Origin: Acidimicrobiales bacterium MED-G01
GTDB taxonomy: Bacteria; Actinomycetota; Acidimicrobiia; Acidimicrobiales; Poriferisodalaceae
Assembly (NCBI GenBank): GCA_002457435.1
Contig: NTLA01000002.1
Location: 62,001-126,000, forward strand
DNA length: 64,000 bases
Reading direction: 5' to 3'
In this document: positions 9,873-19,216 of the stretch, piece after piece
How the letters are laid out: every line of letters begins with the position of its first letter
Position numbering within the stretch: position 1 is the stretch's first letter
The notes under the pieces: model-generated
Database searches by the model: none
What the model saw: the letters and a program-made list of their open reading frames with translations, nothing else
What the model was told of the DNA's origin: nothing
Made by a program: the position numbers and the translations under genes

Positions 9873-10487
9873 CTACCAGTGTCCGCGATGCACGACACTA
9901 GTTATATTTCCTTCTAAGGGGCGTCGACCGATTGAAATTGACCGACCTGCTTGCTGATCGGCCTCATCGGGCAACCCGAGGGCGATTGTTCCGATGGGCG
10001 TCCGACTGCTTGGTACTCCCAAGACATCCGCAAGCTCTGGTGCAAAGTCGAACATCCCGAAGAACAGAACTCCTAATCCTTCGTTGATCGCCGCAAGCTG
10101 CATTGTCATAGCTGCGAAACCGCCGTCGACCACCCAATAGGGGGTGGCCCATGCCTCGACACCATCACCGAGACCGCTTTTTGTCTTATCTGGTTGGCTA
10201 TAACGTCGCACATAGGCGTCGGGATCAGCCCAGATGGTTACTAAAACCGGCGCACGCAAAAGCCCTTGCCAACGAAACTTTTCTCGGCGCCCTGGTGGCA
10301 GAGTGACATCCCAATAAAGTGACGTTTCGGATCCTTCAAGAACAACGAAATCAAAGCCTTGAGTATTTCCCGCCGATGGCACACGGCGCGAAGAATCAAG
10401 AACCTTGTTCAGAGTGGCTACTGGTACCGGATCCGCCAGAAAAGACCTTGTCATTTTCCGCTTGTGGATTAGATCAGAGAATTCCAC
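9873..10487 (-). CDS. Nitroreductase family protein (GTG start at 10487)
   Basis: VEFSDLIHKRKMTRSFLADPVPVATLNKVLDSSRRVPSAGNTQGFDFVVL; nitroreductase fold signature. Confidence 0.85.
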   Translation of the reverse strand: MEFSDLIHKRKMTRSFLADPVPVATLNKVLDSSRRVPSAGNTQGFDFVVLEGSETSLYWDVTLPPGRREKFRWQGLLRAPVLVTIWADPDAYVRRYSQPDKTKSGLGDGVEAWATPYWVVDGGFAAMTMQLAAINEGLGVLFFGMFDFAPELADVLGVPSSRTPIGTIALGLPDEADQQAGRSISIGRRPLEGNITSVVHRGHW

Positions 10488-10503
10488 GAGCTTCGCCGAA
10501 GAA

Positions 10504-11169
10504 TTAGAGTAGCTTGGCGAGCTTCTCGCGGGTGGCCCATCCAAAGGTCACCAGTGCGTCGCCCTTCAAGACGTCGTGGCCTTCGAACAGGGCTGTCACC
10601 TCGGGCTTGATGCTTTCCGGTTTCGATGAATTGTGGCTGAGGACCAAGGAAGGCAGACCTTCTCCATAAACACGGAACTCCTTGGCTTTATATTCTCCTC
10701 TTACTTCGAAACGCTTGGCTAGTCGGCGCCCCCAAGCTCGATCCTCGCCGTTCGCTTCATAGCCCGGTCGGGGAACGACACGACTAAGCGGCTTATACGC
10801 GTCAAAGGCTGCAGGATCAGACATTTGCGCTGCCACGAGGACATCTTCGTCAGGAAATGCCAGCACCGCTCTCCGCATTTGATCTGTAATCATTGCTTTC
10901 AAGGCGCTCTCTCTGCGACTCGTCCTTTTCACTGCGGCAAGGCCAATCAGTACCGTTGGGTCCCCACCCACACGTTCGAGAGTGCAAAAACCATAAGCGG
11001 ACAGCTTGTTGCCCTCTCGGACCTGAGTTACCAAAACCCAGGCATCTCTTTGTTTGGATAACTCCCCCACGTCAAAGACGACGGGCTCATCCTCAATGAG
11101 GTCAGCCATTTCTTCGATCTCAGCATCGCTTAGAGCGGTGCAGTCTTTAGTTTCGACCGTCAGGGCCAT
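10504..11169 (-). CDS. Hypothetical protein (start MALTVETKDC... preceded by GGAGGAAC)
   Basis: ORF; SD-like GGAGGAAC upstream of ATG at 11169 makes the longer ORF start (11331) unlikely. Confidence 0.65.
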   Translation of the reverse strand: MALTVETKDCTALSDAEIEEMADLIEDEPVVFDVGELSKQRDAWVLVTQVREGNKLSAYGFCTLERVGGDPTVLIGLAAVKRTSRRESALKAMITDQMRRAVLAFPDEDVLVAAQMSDPAAFDAYKPLSRVVPRPGYEANGEDRAWGRRLAKRFEVRGEYKAKEFRVYGEGLPSLVLSHNSSKPESIKPEVTALFEGHDVLKGDALVTFGWATREKLAKLL

Positions 11170-11248
11170 CAGGAATGTTCCTCCATCAGTGCGCGTCGAC
11201 CCAACAGTCCAGCCGATAAACGACAATTGAGCAAAATGAGACCGGGAA

Positions 11249-11785
11249 TCATAGGTAAACGCCCCCCGGATGAGTTTCTGACTGAACACCGTCGGCACCC
11301 TGGGGCGCCCCCAGTCCTGGAGGGAGCGCACCCTGACGCATCTCCATCAGTTGACGTTGAGCCATCATCTGCTGGGCTGCTACGGCTGCCTGAATACCGT
11401 GGAACAAACCCTCAAGCCAACCAACCAGCTGGGCTTGAGCGACTCGTAGTTCTGCCTCGGACGGAGAATCAGAGCTAAAAGGTAAGGCCAGCCGCTCTAA
11501 TTCTTCCTTTAGCTCAGGAGCTAACGCCTCCGACAGTTCAGCTACAGATTGCTCGTAGATTTCCCTCATCCGGTCGCGGCTCGCTTCGTCGAGCTCAGCT
11601 CCACGGACCTCTTCCAACAAGGTTCTGATCATCGAGCCAATTCGCATCACCTTGGCCGGCTCTGAAATCGCAGGCGGCTCTTCTTCGAGTTCAATGGCGC
11701 CATCGGGCTCGATCAGCTCAACATCTTCCTGAACCGACCCTGAAGGTGCGCCAGCAGAGTCTGATTGCTGCTCAACCATGTCCAA
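11249..11785 (-). CDS. bpa: Bacterial proteasome activator Bpa (DUF2587, Rv3780-like)
   Basis: EPAKVMRIGSMIRTLLEEVRGAELDEASRDRMREIYEQSVAELSEALAPELKEELERLALPF...AELRVAQAQLVGWLEGLFHGIQAAVAAQQMMAQRQLMEMRQGALPPG closely matches the mycobacterial Bpa core as remembered; C-terminus ...GGVYL. Confidence 0.9.
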   Translation of the reverse strand: MDMVEQQSDSAGAPSGSVQEDVELIEPDGAIELEEEPPAISEPAKVMRIGSMIRTLLEEVRGAELDEASRDRMREIYEQSVAELSEALAPELKEELERLALPFSSDSPSEAELRVAQAQLVGWLEGLFHGIQAAVAAQQMMAQRQLMEMRQGALPPGLGAPQGADGVQSETHPGGVYL

Positions 11786-11821
11786 ATTCTACCGGCGAAG
11801 GCGGCTGAACGACCCAAAAAA

Positions 11822-12916
11822 CTAGGAGAAGCTGATAAAGGGGACCAGCATCTCTTCGCGAGTCATGGAACCGTGTCGAGCTACCAACTGTGGAGCGTCT
11901 GGCTGACGCGGATCCATCAGCGCTACCGGCTCTCGAGCCACGATTGCCACCTCCCCCATCCTCATTCGGGCTTCAGGGGTGACATGGGCACCAAACCAAC
12001 ACTCATCAAGAATCTGTTCTATCGCTACTATCCAAGCCACATCAGAATGAGCTTGAGCAGCTTCGAGTAACCCTTCCGCTCTGCCGTCTTTGGCATGAAG
12101 CCATAAGAACCGGGCCTCACCCGAGGTACCTGATGTCCTCTGGACGAGTTCCTCATCAAGGTCAAAGACTTGATCCCCCACTTCGACCATCCCATGATCC
12201 GCCGTGAGGAGTAGTGCCGCATCTTCTGGAAGTTCCTCAATTATCCGTTCGACAAGTGCATCTACGAACTTAAGTTCGTCCAAATAGTGCCGTTGCATGC
12301 CATGGACATGAGCAACCTTGTCTAGACCGTCGTAGTACGCGTAAACAAAGGGCGATCCAAATTTGACCTGATCTGCAATCTCCGTGACCAAAGTTGCAGG
12401 TGACCACCAACCGCAAAATTCTCCATTTCGCAGATGGGCTTGAGTGAAACCACTCACCCGGAACTCGGCCCGAGTGACCACCGGCGGACGCGCACCCAAA
12501 AAGGGCTCCACTGGCTGAAAATCAATTGGGGGAAGATCCTTCAGCATTGATTTTGATCCAGCGGTCCAACGTAAACAATTCAAAAGCCCCTGAGGCGTGT
12601 CGATCTTGTACCCGACGACACCATGTTCGCCTGGTAGCACCCCTGTACAAATCGATGTCAATGCCGCTGCAGTCGTGCTCGGAGCGACAGTAGTTATAGG
12701 CGTACCCAAGGCCTCGCCAAGGCAAGGAAGCTGATCGCGATACCTGTCGATTTGATGCCACCCCAAGCCATCAACAACGAATAGAACTATGGATTGAGAC
12801 GCCAAGACCGCCTCAGAAACCAAAGACGTCGACTTTCTCATAACGATCGCAGGGACGATAGATGAGACAGACATCTCTCCGCCAGACGGAATAATCATCC
12901 CTTCAACACCTGCCAC
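11822..12916 (-). CDS. Alkaline phosphatase family / type I phosphodiesterase-nucleotide pyrophosphatase
   Basis: LFVVDGLGWHQIDRY, TTVAPSTTAAALTSICTGVLPGEHGVVGY, LLTADHGMVEV metal-binding motifs. Confidence 0.85.
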   Translation of the reverse strand: MAGVEGMIIPSGGEMSVSSIVPAIVMRKSTSLVSEAVLASQSIVLFVVDGLGWHQIDRYRDQLPCLGEALGTPITTVAPSTTAAALTSICTGVLPGEHGVVGYKIDTPQGLLNCLRWTAGSKSMLKDLPPIDFQPVEPFLGARPPVVTRAEFRVSGFTQAHLRNGEFCGWWSPATLVTEIADQVKFGSPFVYAYYDGLDKVAHVHGMQRHYLDELKFVDALVERIIEELPEDAALLLTADHGMVEVGDQVFDLDEELVQRTSGTSGEARFLWLHAKDGRAEGLLEAAQAHSDVAWIVAIEQILDECWFGAHVTPEARMRMGEVAIVAREPVALMDPRQPDAPQLVARHGSMTREEMLVPFISFS

Positions 12917-13001
12917 AGTTGCTCCCTAGATGCGATAACGGCTACCCAAACTCAAAGGTAGCGAGATAAAAGAAAAATCGTTAGCTGCAAGCCAGTCTTC
13001 C

Positions 13002-13949
13002 TCAGAACGAGCTGGAGGAGGCAGAATCAGGATTCTGCGCTCTGAAAGCGTCCAGCGCTCGTCTGAAATCAGCTGGAGGTTCAGAGGTGAACGACATTTC
13101 CTCAGCACTGACAGGGTGCAGGAACGCAATCTCAGCAGCGTGGAGCAACGGTCTCCCAACTCCGAAGGGATCTTTCTTTCCATAGGTTGAGTCTCCGAGG
13201 ACTGGAGAATCGATAGCCCTCAAATGAACTCGAATCTGGTGGGTTCGCCCGGTATCTAATGTGCACCTCAACAAAGACGCAGGATCGGGATTCCGCCAGG
13301 TCTCTAGGACCTCGTAATGAGTTCGAGCCTCGCGGCCATCTTCCGTCACAGTCATCCTTGTTCGAGACCGGCGGCTACGACCAATGGGAGCTTCGATAGT
13401 TCCCTTCGGAGCTTCAGGGCAACCAGCAACGATCGTCAAATAACTTCGGTGTATCTCTCGACTTGAAAGAGCTTCGCTCAGGTAGGTCAACGCCTCATTC
13501 GTTCTTGCGCAAATCAACAACCCACTTGTGTCGCGGTCCAAACGGTGAACTATGCCGGGTCGTTCAAGTGCTCCTACTTCTGCAACTTCTGGATACCTCG
13601 CCAACAAACCGTGAGCCAACGTGGAGTCCTGCCGCCCGGCTCCTGCGTGCACTACTAAACCAATAGGTTTATCGACCACAATCACTGCTTCGTCTTCGTA
13701 TACAACTTCGAATTCAACGCTTGCGTCAGGAACAAGTGCCTGCGACATCTCTTCCTCTGCAGGCTTCTCGACCTCTACATAGTCCCCTTTCGTTACACGA
13801 TCTGAGCCGTTGACAACTTTTTCTTCATTCCGGATCACCTTCCCATCAGCGATCAGCCTGGCTATAGCGCTACGACTAAAACCAGTCATCAGCGATGCAA
13901 CACGGTCCACGCGTTCACCATCTAGTGCGTTTGGAATTTCTTCACGCAC
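13002..13949 (-). CDS. rluD: RluA/RluD family pseudouridine synthase
   Basis: S4 domain, VVHAGAGRQDSTLAHGLLARYP, GIVHRLDRDTSGLLICARTNEAL, TGRTHQIRVHL. Confidence 0.94.
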   Translation of the reverse strand: MREEIPNALDGERVDRVASLMTGFSRSAIARLIADGKVIRNEEKVVNGSDRVTKGDYVEVEKPAEEEMSQALVPDASVEFEVVYEDEAVIVVDKPIGLVVHAGAGRQDSTLAHGLLARYPEVAEVGALERPGIVHRLDRDTSGLLICARTNEALTYLSEALSSREIHRSYLTIVAGCPEAPKGTIEAPIGRSRRSRTRMTVTEDGREARTHYEVLETWRNPDPASLLRCTLDTGRTHQIRVHLRAIDSPVLGDSTYGKKDPFGVGRPLLHAAEIAFLHPVSAEEMSFTSEPPADFRRALDAFRAQNPDSASSSSF

Positions 13950-14430
13950 CGTTCAATCCTCCCCGTTGTTCAACCCACATAGTTACCGACAAAAGCAAGA
14001 CGCCAATAACGATTGCCATATCTGCAACATTAAAAACAGGCCAGAACCGGAAATCGATAAAATCAACTACTGCCCCCCGGCCCCACCCCGGAGTTCGCAG
14101 CGCGCGGTCAATGAGATTCCCGCACGCACCTCCGAGCACGAGACCGAGTGCCAAAGTTCCAACAGTGCTGGGAAATCTACTTCTCATTCTCCAAAGGACA
14201 ACGACAACTACCAGAGCAACCAAACCCAAGATGGGCCCGAGGCCTTGGCCGGTGCTGAAAGCGAATCCAGTGTTCGCTACCAGATGAAACCGAAGTTTCC
14301 AAAAAACATCAATCGAACGATCACTTAACGCGCCGACTGCCCAATATTTGCTCCACTGGTCGACAGCTATAACAAAAATCGCGCTGAAGGCTACCCAAGA
14401 CGACGTCGGTGCTTTTGGAGACGTAGCCAC
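13942..14430 (-). CDS. lspA: Prolipoprotein signal peptidase (GTG start at 14430)
   Basis: VIAVDQWSKYWA, LVANTGFAFSTGQGLG, GACGNLIDRALRTPGWGRGAVVDFIDFRFWPVFNVADMAI. Confidence 0.93.
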   Translation of the reverse strand: MATSPKAPTSSWVAFSAIFVIAVDQWSKYWAVGALSDRSIDVFWKLRFHLVANTGFAFSTGQGLGPILGLVALVVVVVLWRMRSRFPSTVGTLALGLVLGGACGNLIDRALRTPGWGRGAVVDFIDFRFWPVFNVADMAIVIGVLLLSVTMWVEQRGGLNGA

Positions 14431-14434
14431 AGGG

Positions 14435-15016
14435 TCACCGCCACGACATGCCGGTGGCTTTCTCCTCAACCCGCTTGTCAGCGTGGGGAATCGCTTCTAG
14501 CCGTTCTTTCGGTATCGGAAGCCCCGAAACCACACTTATTCCGTATGTGTCCTTCTTAATTCTTTCAAGCGCATCGTCGATTTCTTGAATCGCGGCACGA
14601 GCTTGCGCTGAAAGCTGCAGGTCCCGATCACGTTCAACCGCGATTGAATCCCCTTCTCCTGATTCTTCGTCAAACTGAACGTCACCCGGTTCACGATCTC
14701 TAGCTAACTGATCAGCTTCAGCCTCGAGGAATTCGGCATGTCGGGTGTAGCTATCTCGTTCAGTCAACAGAGCATCTCGTTGCTTCTTCAGCCATGCTGC
14801 GTTGAAACGCGCCTTCGCAGAAATTTTCTTCTTCGCAGGAGCCTTCTTCTTAGCCACTGCCTTCTTCTTCGCAGGAGCCTTCTTCTTAGCCACTGCCTTC
14901 TTCTTCGCAGGAGCCTTCTTCTTAGCCACTGTCTTCTTAGCCACTGCCTTCTTCTTCGCAGGAGCCTTCTTCTTCTTAGCCACTGCCTTCTTAGCCACTG
15001 CCTTCTTCTTAGCCAT
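14435..15016 (-). CDS. TraR/DksA-like protein with N-terminal Lys/Ala/Pro repeat tail and degenerate zinc-finger site
   Basis: MAKKKAVAKKAVAKKKKAPAKKKAVAKK... then LLTERDSYTRHAEFLEAEADQL...ALERIKKDTYGISVVSGLPIPKERLEAIPHADKRVEEKA; DksA C-terminal pattern without Cys. Confidence 0.82.
   Translation of the reverse strand: MAKKKAVAKKAVAKKKKAPAKKKAVAKKTVAKKKAPAKKKAVAKKKAPAKKKAVAKKKAPAKKKISAKARFNAAWLKKQRDALLTERDSYTRHAEFLEAEADQLARDREPGDVQFDEESGEGDSIAVERDRDLQLSAQARAAIQEIDDALERIKKDTYGISVVSGLPIPKERLEAIPHADKRVEEKATGMSWR
14826..15015. repeat. Tandem 36-bp (12-codon) repeat encoding AVAKKKAPAKKK-type tail
   Basis: gcaggagccttcttcttagccactgccttcttcttc recurs at exactly 36-bp spacing (14835, 14871, 14907), then a variant copy at 14958. 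Confidence 0.9.
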
Positions 15017-15187
15017 TGCCTTCTTTCCTAGCCATAACTCGCCTGTCGAATACTCGGGTTCGAAAAGGTGTCGCATCATATCCCCGAAGCGACGCTTCAT
15101 CGCGGACTATGCCAAGAACATTGAAATAACAGGCAAACAAATTCCAGGCGGTAACTTGAATGGTTGCATGCCTTACCAGAATCAACC

Positions 15188-18100
15188 ATGAGCACTTCAA
15201 ATAACACTCCCTACCCACGAGTGCCAAACAGAGCCGACTTCCCTGCCATTGAACGTGCCGTTCTCGAGCGTTGGGCCGAAAACAACACCTTCCAAGATTC
15301 CATTGATGCTCGACCTGAAGATGACGAATATGTCTTTTATGACGGGCCGCCATTTGCGAACGGCCTTCCCCATCATGGTCACTTACTTACGGGGTACGTA
15401 AAAGACGTCGTTCCCCGATATCAAACAATGCTCGGTAAGCGTGTGGATCGGAGGTTCGGGTGGGATTGTCATGGGCTGCCCGCCGAGATGGAAACCGAAC
15501 AGGAACTTGGCGTGAGCGGCCGAGCAGCCATCACTGAACACGGGATCCAGAACTTCAACGCCAGCTGCAGAGAATCGGTCCTCAGATACACGGGTGAATG
15601 GCAGGAAACAGTTACTCGCCAGGCTCGGTGGGTGGACTTTGAGAACGACTACAAGACCATGGATCTGACCTACATGGAATCAGTAATGTGGGCGTTTAAG
15701 CAACTTTGGGATCAAGATTTGATCTACAAGGCTTTTCGTGTGATGCCTTACTCGTGGGGCGCAGAAACTCCTTTATCTAACTTCGAAATTCGTCTTGATG
15801 ATGCAACTCGACCACGACAAGACCCAGCAATAACTGTCTGGTTTGAGCTAGATAGCGAAGGCATTGATCAGGCTGAAGAGAATCGGCCTATTCGCCTATT
15901 GATTTGGACGACGACACCCTGGACACTGCCGTCGAACCTCGCGGTCGCTGTTGGTCCCGAAATTGACTACGCACTTATCAAAACAGCCGATGCACAATGG
16001 GTCCTAAGTTCAGACTGCATTGAAAAATACTCTGAAGAACTCGGTAACTACGAAGTAATCCAAACCTTGCGGGGTTCTGATCTGGTTGGCCGCACCTATA
16101 CACCCTTATTTAATTTCTTTGATGAAAGGGCCGACGCTTTTCGAGTTTTGTCAGCTGATTTTGTGGATACCACCGAAGGCACCGGAATCGTTCACATGGC
16201 ACCCGGTTTTGGTGAAGACGACCAGATTGTCTGTGAAGCAAATGGTATCGAAATCGGGGAAGCAGTTCCGGTCGATGACCAAGGGCGATTCACGAACATC
16301 ATCACGCCTTGGGCTAACGAGAACGTGTTTGATGCAAACCCGAAAATAATTCAAGATTTGAAAGACTCAGACAGGGTCTTGCGGCACGACACCTACGAAC
16401 ACAACTACCCGCATTGTTGGCGAACCGATACGCCAATCATCTATAAGGCTATTTCTTCTTGGTACGTCGAAGTGACCAAAATTCGATCCCGGCTTCAAGA
16501 AATCAACCAGGAAATTAACTGGGTCCCTTCTCACGTCCGCGACGGCCGGTTTGGCCAGTGGCTTGCAGGAGCTCGCGATTGGTCCATCAGCCGCAACCGC
16601 TTTTGGGGTTCTCCGATACCGATTTGGATAAGTGATGACCCCGACTATCCGAGAACTGACGTTTACGGAAGCCTCGACGAATTAGAAGCAGACTTTGGAA
16701 TCCGACCAACCGATCTCCATCGACCATTTATTGATGACCTAACTCGACCAAATCCAGACGACCCGACAGGCAAAAGCGTGATGCGGCGGGTCCCGGAAGT
16801 TCTCGACTGCTGGTTCGAGTCCGGATCGATGCCCTTTGCGCAAGTCCACTACCCATTCGAGAACAAGCAGTGGTTCGAAGAGCATTTCCCGGCTGATTTT
16901 ATTGTTGAGTACATCAATCAAACCCGTGGTTGGTTTTACACATTGCACGTGCTCGCAGGAGCGCTATTTGATCGTCCCGCCTTTCAAAACGTCATCTGTC
17001 ATGGAATTCTCCTAGCCGAAGATGGAAACAAGCTCTCTAAAAGGCTACGAAACTACACCGAGCCAACTGAAATCTTCGACTCTCAGGGTTCTGATGCCCT
17101 GCGTTGGTATCTGATGTCTACAAACATAGTCAGAGGTGGTGATACCCGTATCTCTGACACCGGTATCGATGATGTAACTCGTCAGGTCCTGATTCCTGTC
17201 TGGAACGCCTACTCTTTCTTCACTCTCTACGCCAACGTGGATGGTCACAAAGCGGTCAACCGAACTGATTCGCAACACCTGTTGGATCGTTATCTTCTTG
17301 CCAAGACACGATCACTTGTTGAACAGACAACTCGCGCCCTCAACGAATACGACCTTCCTGGGGCGGCATCAGAAATCCAAGCCTTTATTGACGCCCTCAA
17401 CAACTGGTATATACGCAGATCTCGTGATCGATTTTGGGGTCCGGAAGGAGGAGGTCAGGGGGATGCTGACGCATACGACACCCTCTACACGGTGCTCACA
17501 ACTTTCACCCGAGTCGCAGCCCCCTTCCTGCCGATGATCATGGAAGAAATCTATGGAGGCTTGACCGGCGGAGATAGCGTCCACCTCCAGAGTTGGCCCG
17601 ATCCTGATGAACTACCCGCAGATCATGACTTGGTCTCCAGGATGGATCAGATACGGGAAGCCGCGTCAATGGCTCTCCGACTCAGAGAAGATGCTGGGCT
17701 TCGCGTAAGGCTGCCCCTTTCGTCAGCCACAATCGCCGGTAAACACGCCTCTGCTTTGGCGGACGTCACTCAACTATTGGCGGAAGAGATCAACGTCCAT
17801 GAAGTTATTTTGACTGAAGAAATAGGTGAGCTAGCCAACTTAAGTCTCCGCCCCAACGGCAACATTCTCGGTCCACGCCTCGGAGGCGATGTTCAAAAGG
17901 TTTTCGGGGCAGCTAAGAAAGGTGACTGGGCCCTTATCGCCGACGGAAGAATCGAGGTAGCTGGACACACTCTAGATTCGGACGAATACGAACTTGCTCT
18001 CGAACCGAACGACCCTATAAATACAGCTTCGTTGCGTTCGAACGAAGCGGTGGTTGTTCTCGATATGGAAGTGACTCCTGAGCTTGAGGCGGAAGGTGCC

Positions 18101-18310
18101 GCTAGGGACCTAATTAGAACTATTCAACAAGCGCGAAAAGATGCAGACCTTGAGGTAACTGACCGAATTGAGGTGGAGATCAATTGGTCTGCACCTAACG
18201 CAGAAGCAGTCAAGGCGCACGAGTCTGTCATCATGGCGGCGGTACTTGCGCACCGGATTTCTTGGCTACCGGGCGGGCCTCAGCCAGATGTAAAACTCAT
18301 CGGTTCTTGA
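15188..18310 (+). CDS. ileS: Isoleucyl-tRNA synthetase, eukaryote-like (type 2) form
   Basis: DGPPFANGLPHHGHLLTGYVKDVVPRYQTMLGKRVDRRFGWDCHGLPAE; GNKLSKRLRNYTEPTEIF (KMSKR-type loop). Confidence 0.96.
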   Translation: MSTSNNTPYPRVPNRADFPAIERAVLERWAENNTFQDSIDARPEDDEYVFYDGPPFANGLPHHGHLLTGYVKDVVPRYQTMLGKRVDRRFGWDCHGLPAEMETEQELGVSGRAAITEHGIQNFNASCRESVLRYTGEWQETVTRQARWVDFENDYKTMDLTYMESVMWAFKQLWDQDLIYKAFRVMPYSWGAETPLSNFEIRLDDATRPRQDPAITVWFELDSEGIDQAEENRPIRLLIWTTTPWTLPSNLAVAVGPEIDYALIKTADAQWVLSSDCIEKYSEELGNYEVIQTLRGSDLVGRTYTPLFNFFDERADAFRVLSADFVDTTEGTGIVHMAPGFGEDDQIVCEANGIEIGEAVPVDDQGRFTNIITPWANENVFDANPKIIQDLKDSDRVLRHDTYEHNYPHCWRTDTPIIYKAISSWYVEVTKIRSRLQEINQEINWVPSHVRDGRFGQWLAGARDWSISRNRFWGSPIPIWISDDPDYPRTDVYGSLDELEADFGIRPTDLHRPFIDDLTRPNPDDPTGKSVMRRVPEVLDCWFESGSMPFAQVHYPFENKQWFEEHFPADFIVEYINQTRGWFYTLHVLAGALFDRPAFQNVICHGILLAEDGNKLSKRLRNYTEPTEIFDSQGSDALRWYLMSTNIVRGGDTRISDTGIDDVTRQVLIPVWNAYSFFTLYANVDGHKAVNRTDSQHLLDRYLLAKTRSLVEQTTRALNEYDLPGAASEIQAFIDALNNWYIRRSRDRFWGPEGGGQGDADAYDTLYTVLTTFTRVAAPFLPMIMEEIYGGLTGGDSVHLQSWPDPDELPADHDLVSRMDQIREAASMALRLREDAGLRVRLPLSSATIAGKHASALADVTQLLAEEINVHEVILTEEIGELANLSLRPNGNILGPRLGGDVQKVFGAAKKGDWALIADGRIEVAGHTLDSDEYELALEPNDPINTASLRSNEAVVVLDMEVTPELEAEGAARDLIRTIQQARKDADLEVTDRIEVEINWSAPNAEAVKAHESVIMAAVLAHRISWLPGGPQPDVKLIGS

Positions 18311-18318
18311 GCACGCAG

Positions 18319-19161
18319 CTATTCGCCCTCTAGAGACTCGCGACGTTGCAGTGCAGAAAAGAACGGATCTTCGATCTCGTCGCCTGAGCGACTTTCCCTA
18401 GCAGGGCGTTGCGCTCCTAATTGATCGGGAATCGCCGCCGTCGATTCGTCAATAACTGCTACCCCTTCAATAGTGCTTGTAATAGTGCTTGTCGCTGGAT
18501 GTTGATCGGGTGGACCATCCGGCCGTCCACTGAGGTCTCGAGCGATTTCACCTAGGGCTCGTCGCCTGGTCTCGATTAGCTCGGCTAGTTGATCAGCATC
18601 GTTGCGTCTGGCACTTATCCGAGCGTCTAATTCCAACAACTCTGACTCAAGTTCAGCTTTTCGCGCCAGAGCACCAGTAGCCGCTAGTTCTGAGGATGAA
18701 GCCACAAGGACATCTGCCAAGAGATCCGCAATCTGTTCTCGAGCTGCCATGATTGCATCGTCCACAACATCGTCAGCAGTTTCCTGCGCTAGCGAAATCA
18801 ATTGCGCTATGCGGTCAACCTCAATCTTGGTAGCTCCAATGGCCACGGGGCCTTGGTTCTCGGCCTCGTCAGGGGATGAAGTTGGCGCTAACTCGAGTTT
18901 TGGAGCAGTCTCCAAGGCTTCCTTGATACTTTCGATCGGTCCGGGCCTGCCATCGTAGACTTGAACTTCGCCGTCTTCGCCGTTCGAAGATGTACGTGTT
19001 TCCGCGTCGATGAGACGATCAGCTACGTCATCTAATCGTGCCTGCATCTCACCTAATCCAGCTGCCACCCGTTCAAGAAAATCATCAACCGCATCCGGGT
19101 CGTACCCTCTGAAACGCTCAGGGAAATGCTGAGTTTCAAGCAACTTCGGTGTCAACTCCAT
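18319..19161 (-). CDS. divIVA: DivIVA/Wag31-like protein
   Basis: MELTPKLLETQHFPERFRGYDPDAVDDFLERVAAGLGEMQ: DivIVA N-terminal motif; position after yggT-sepF. Confidence 0.85.
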   Translation of the reverse strand: MELTPKLLETQHFPERFRGYDPDAVDDFLERVAAGLGEMQARLDDVADRLIDAETRTSSNGEDGEVQVYDGRPGPIESIKEALETAPKLELAPTSSPDEAENQGPVAIGATKIEVDRIAQLISLAQETADDVVDDAIMAAREQIADLLADVLVASSSELAATGALARKAELESELLELDARISARRNDADQLAELIETRRRALGEIARDLSGRPDGPPDQHPATSTITSTIEGVAVIDESTAAIPDQLGAQRPARESRSGDEIEDPFFSALQRRESLEGE

Positions 19162-19216
19162 GGGGTGACACTAACAACAAGGGGCCCGGACCGAAACTGA
19201 GAAGAGTCGAACTTCG

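Noticed and set aside
12926-13183. 85-aa minus-strand ORF
   Set aside because: Overlaps rluD in another frame; no motif.
14826-15015. Regularly spaced repeats considered as a CRISPR-like array
   Set aside because: Tandem coding repeats with no unique spacers.
15017-15187. Possible T-box leader upstream of ileS
   Set aside because: No T-box sequence (AGGGTGGNACCGCG-like) or clear specifier/antiterminator seen by eye.
14738-15191. Antisense ORFs encoding FFFAGAFFLATAFFF-type repeats
   Set aside because: Mirror of the Lys/Ala/Pro repeat of the TraR-like gene; codon periodicity artefact, not a membrane protein.
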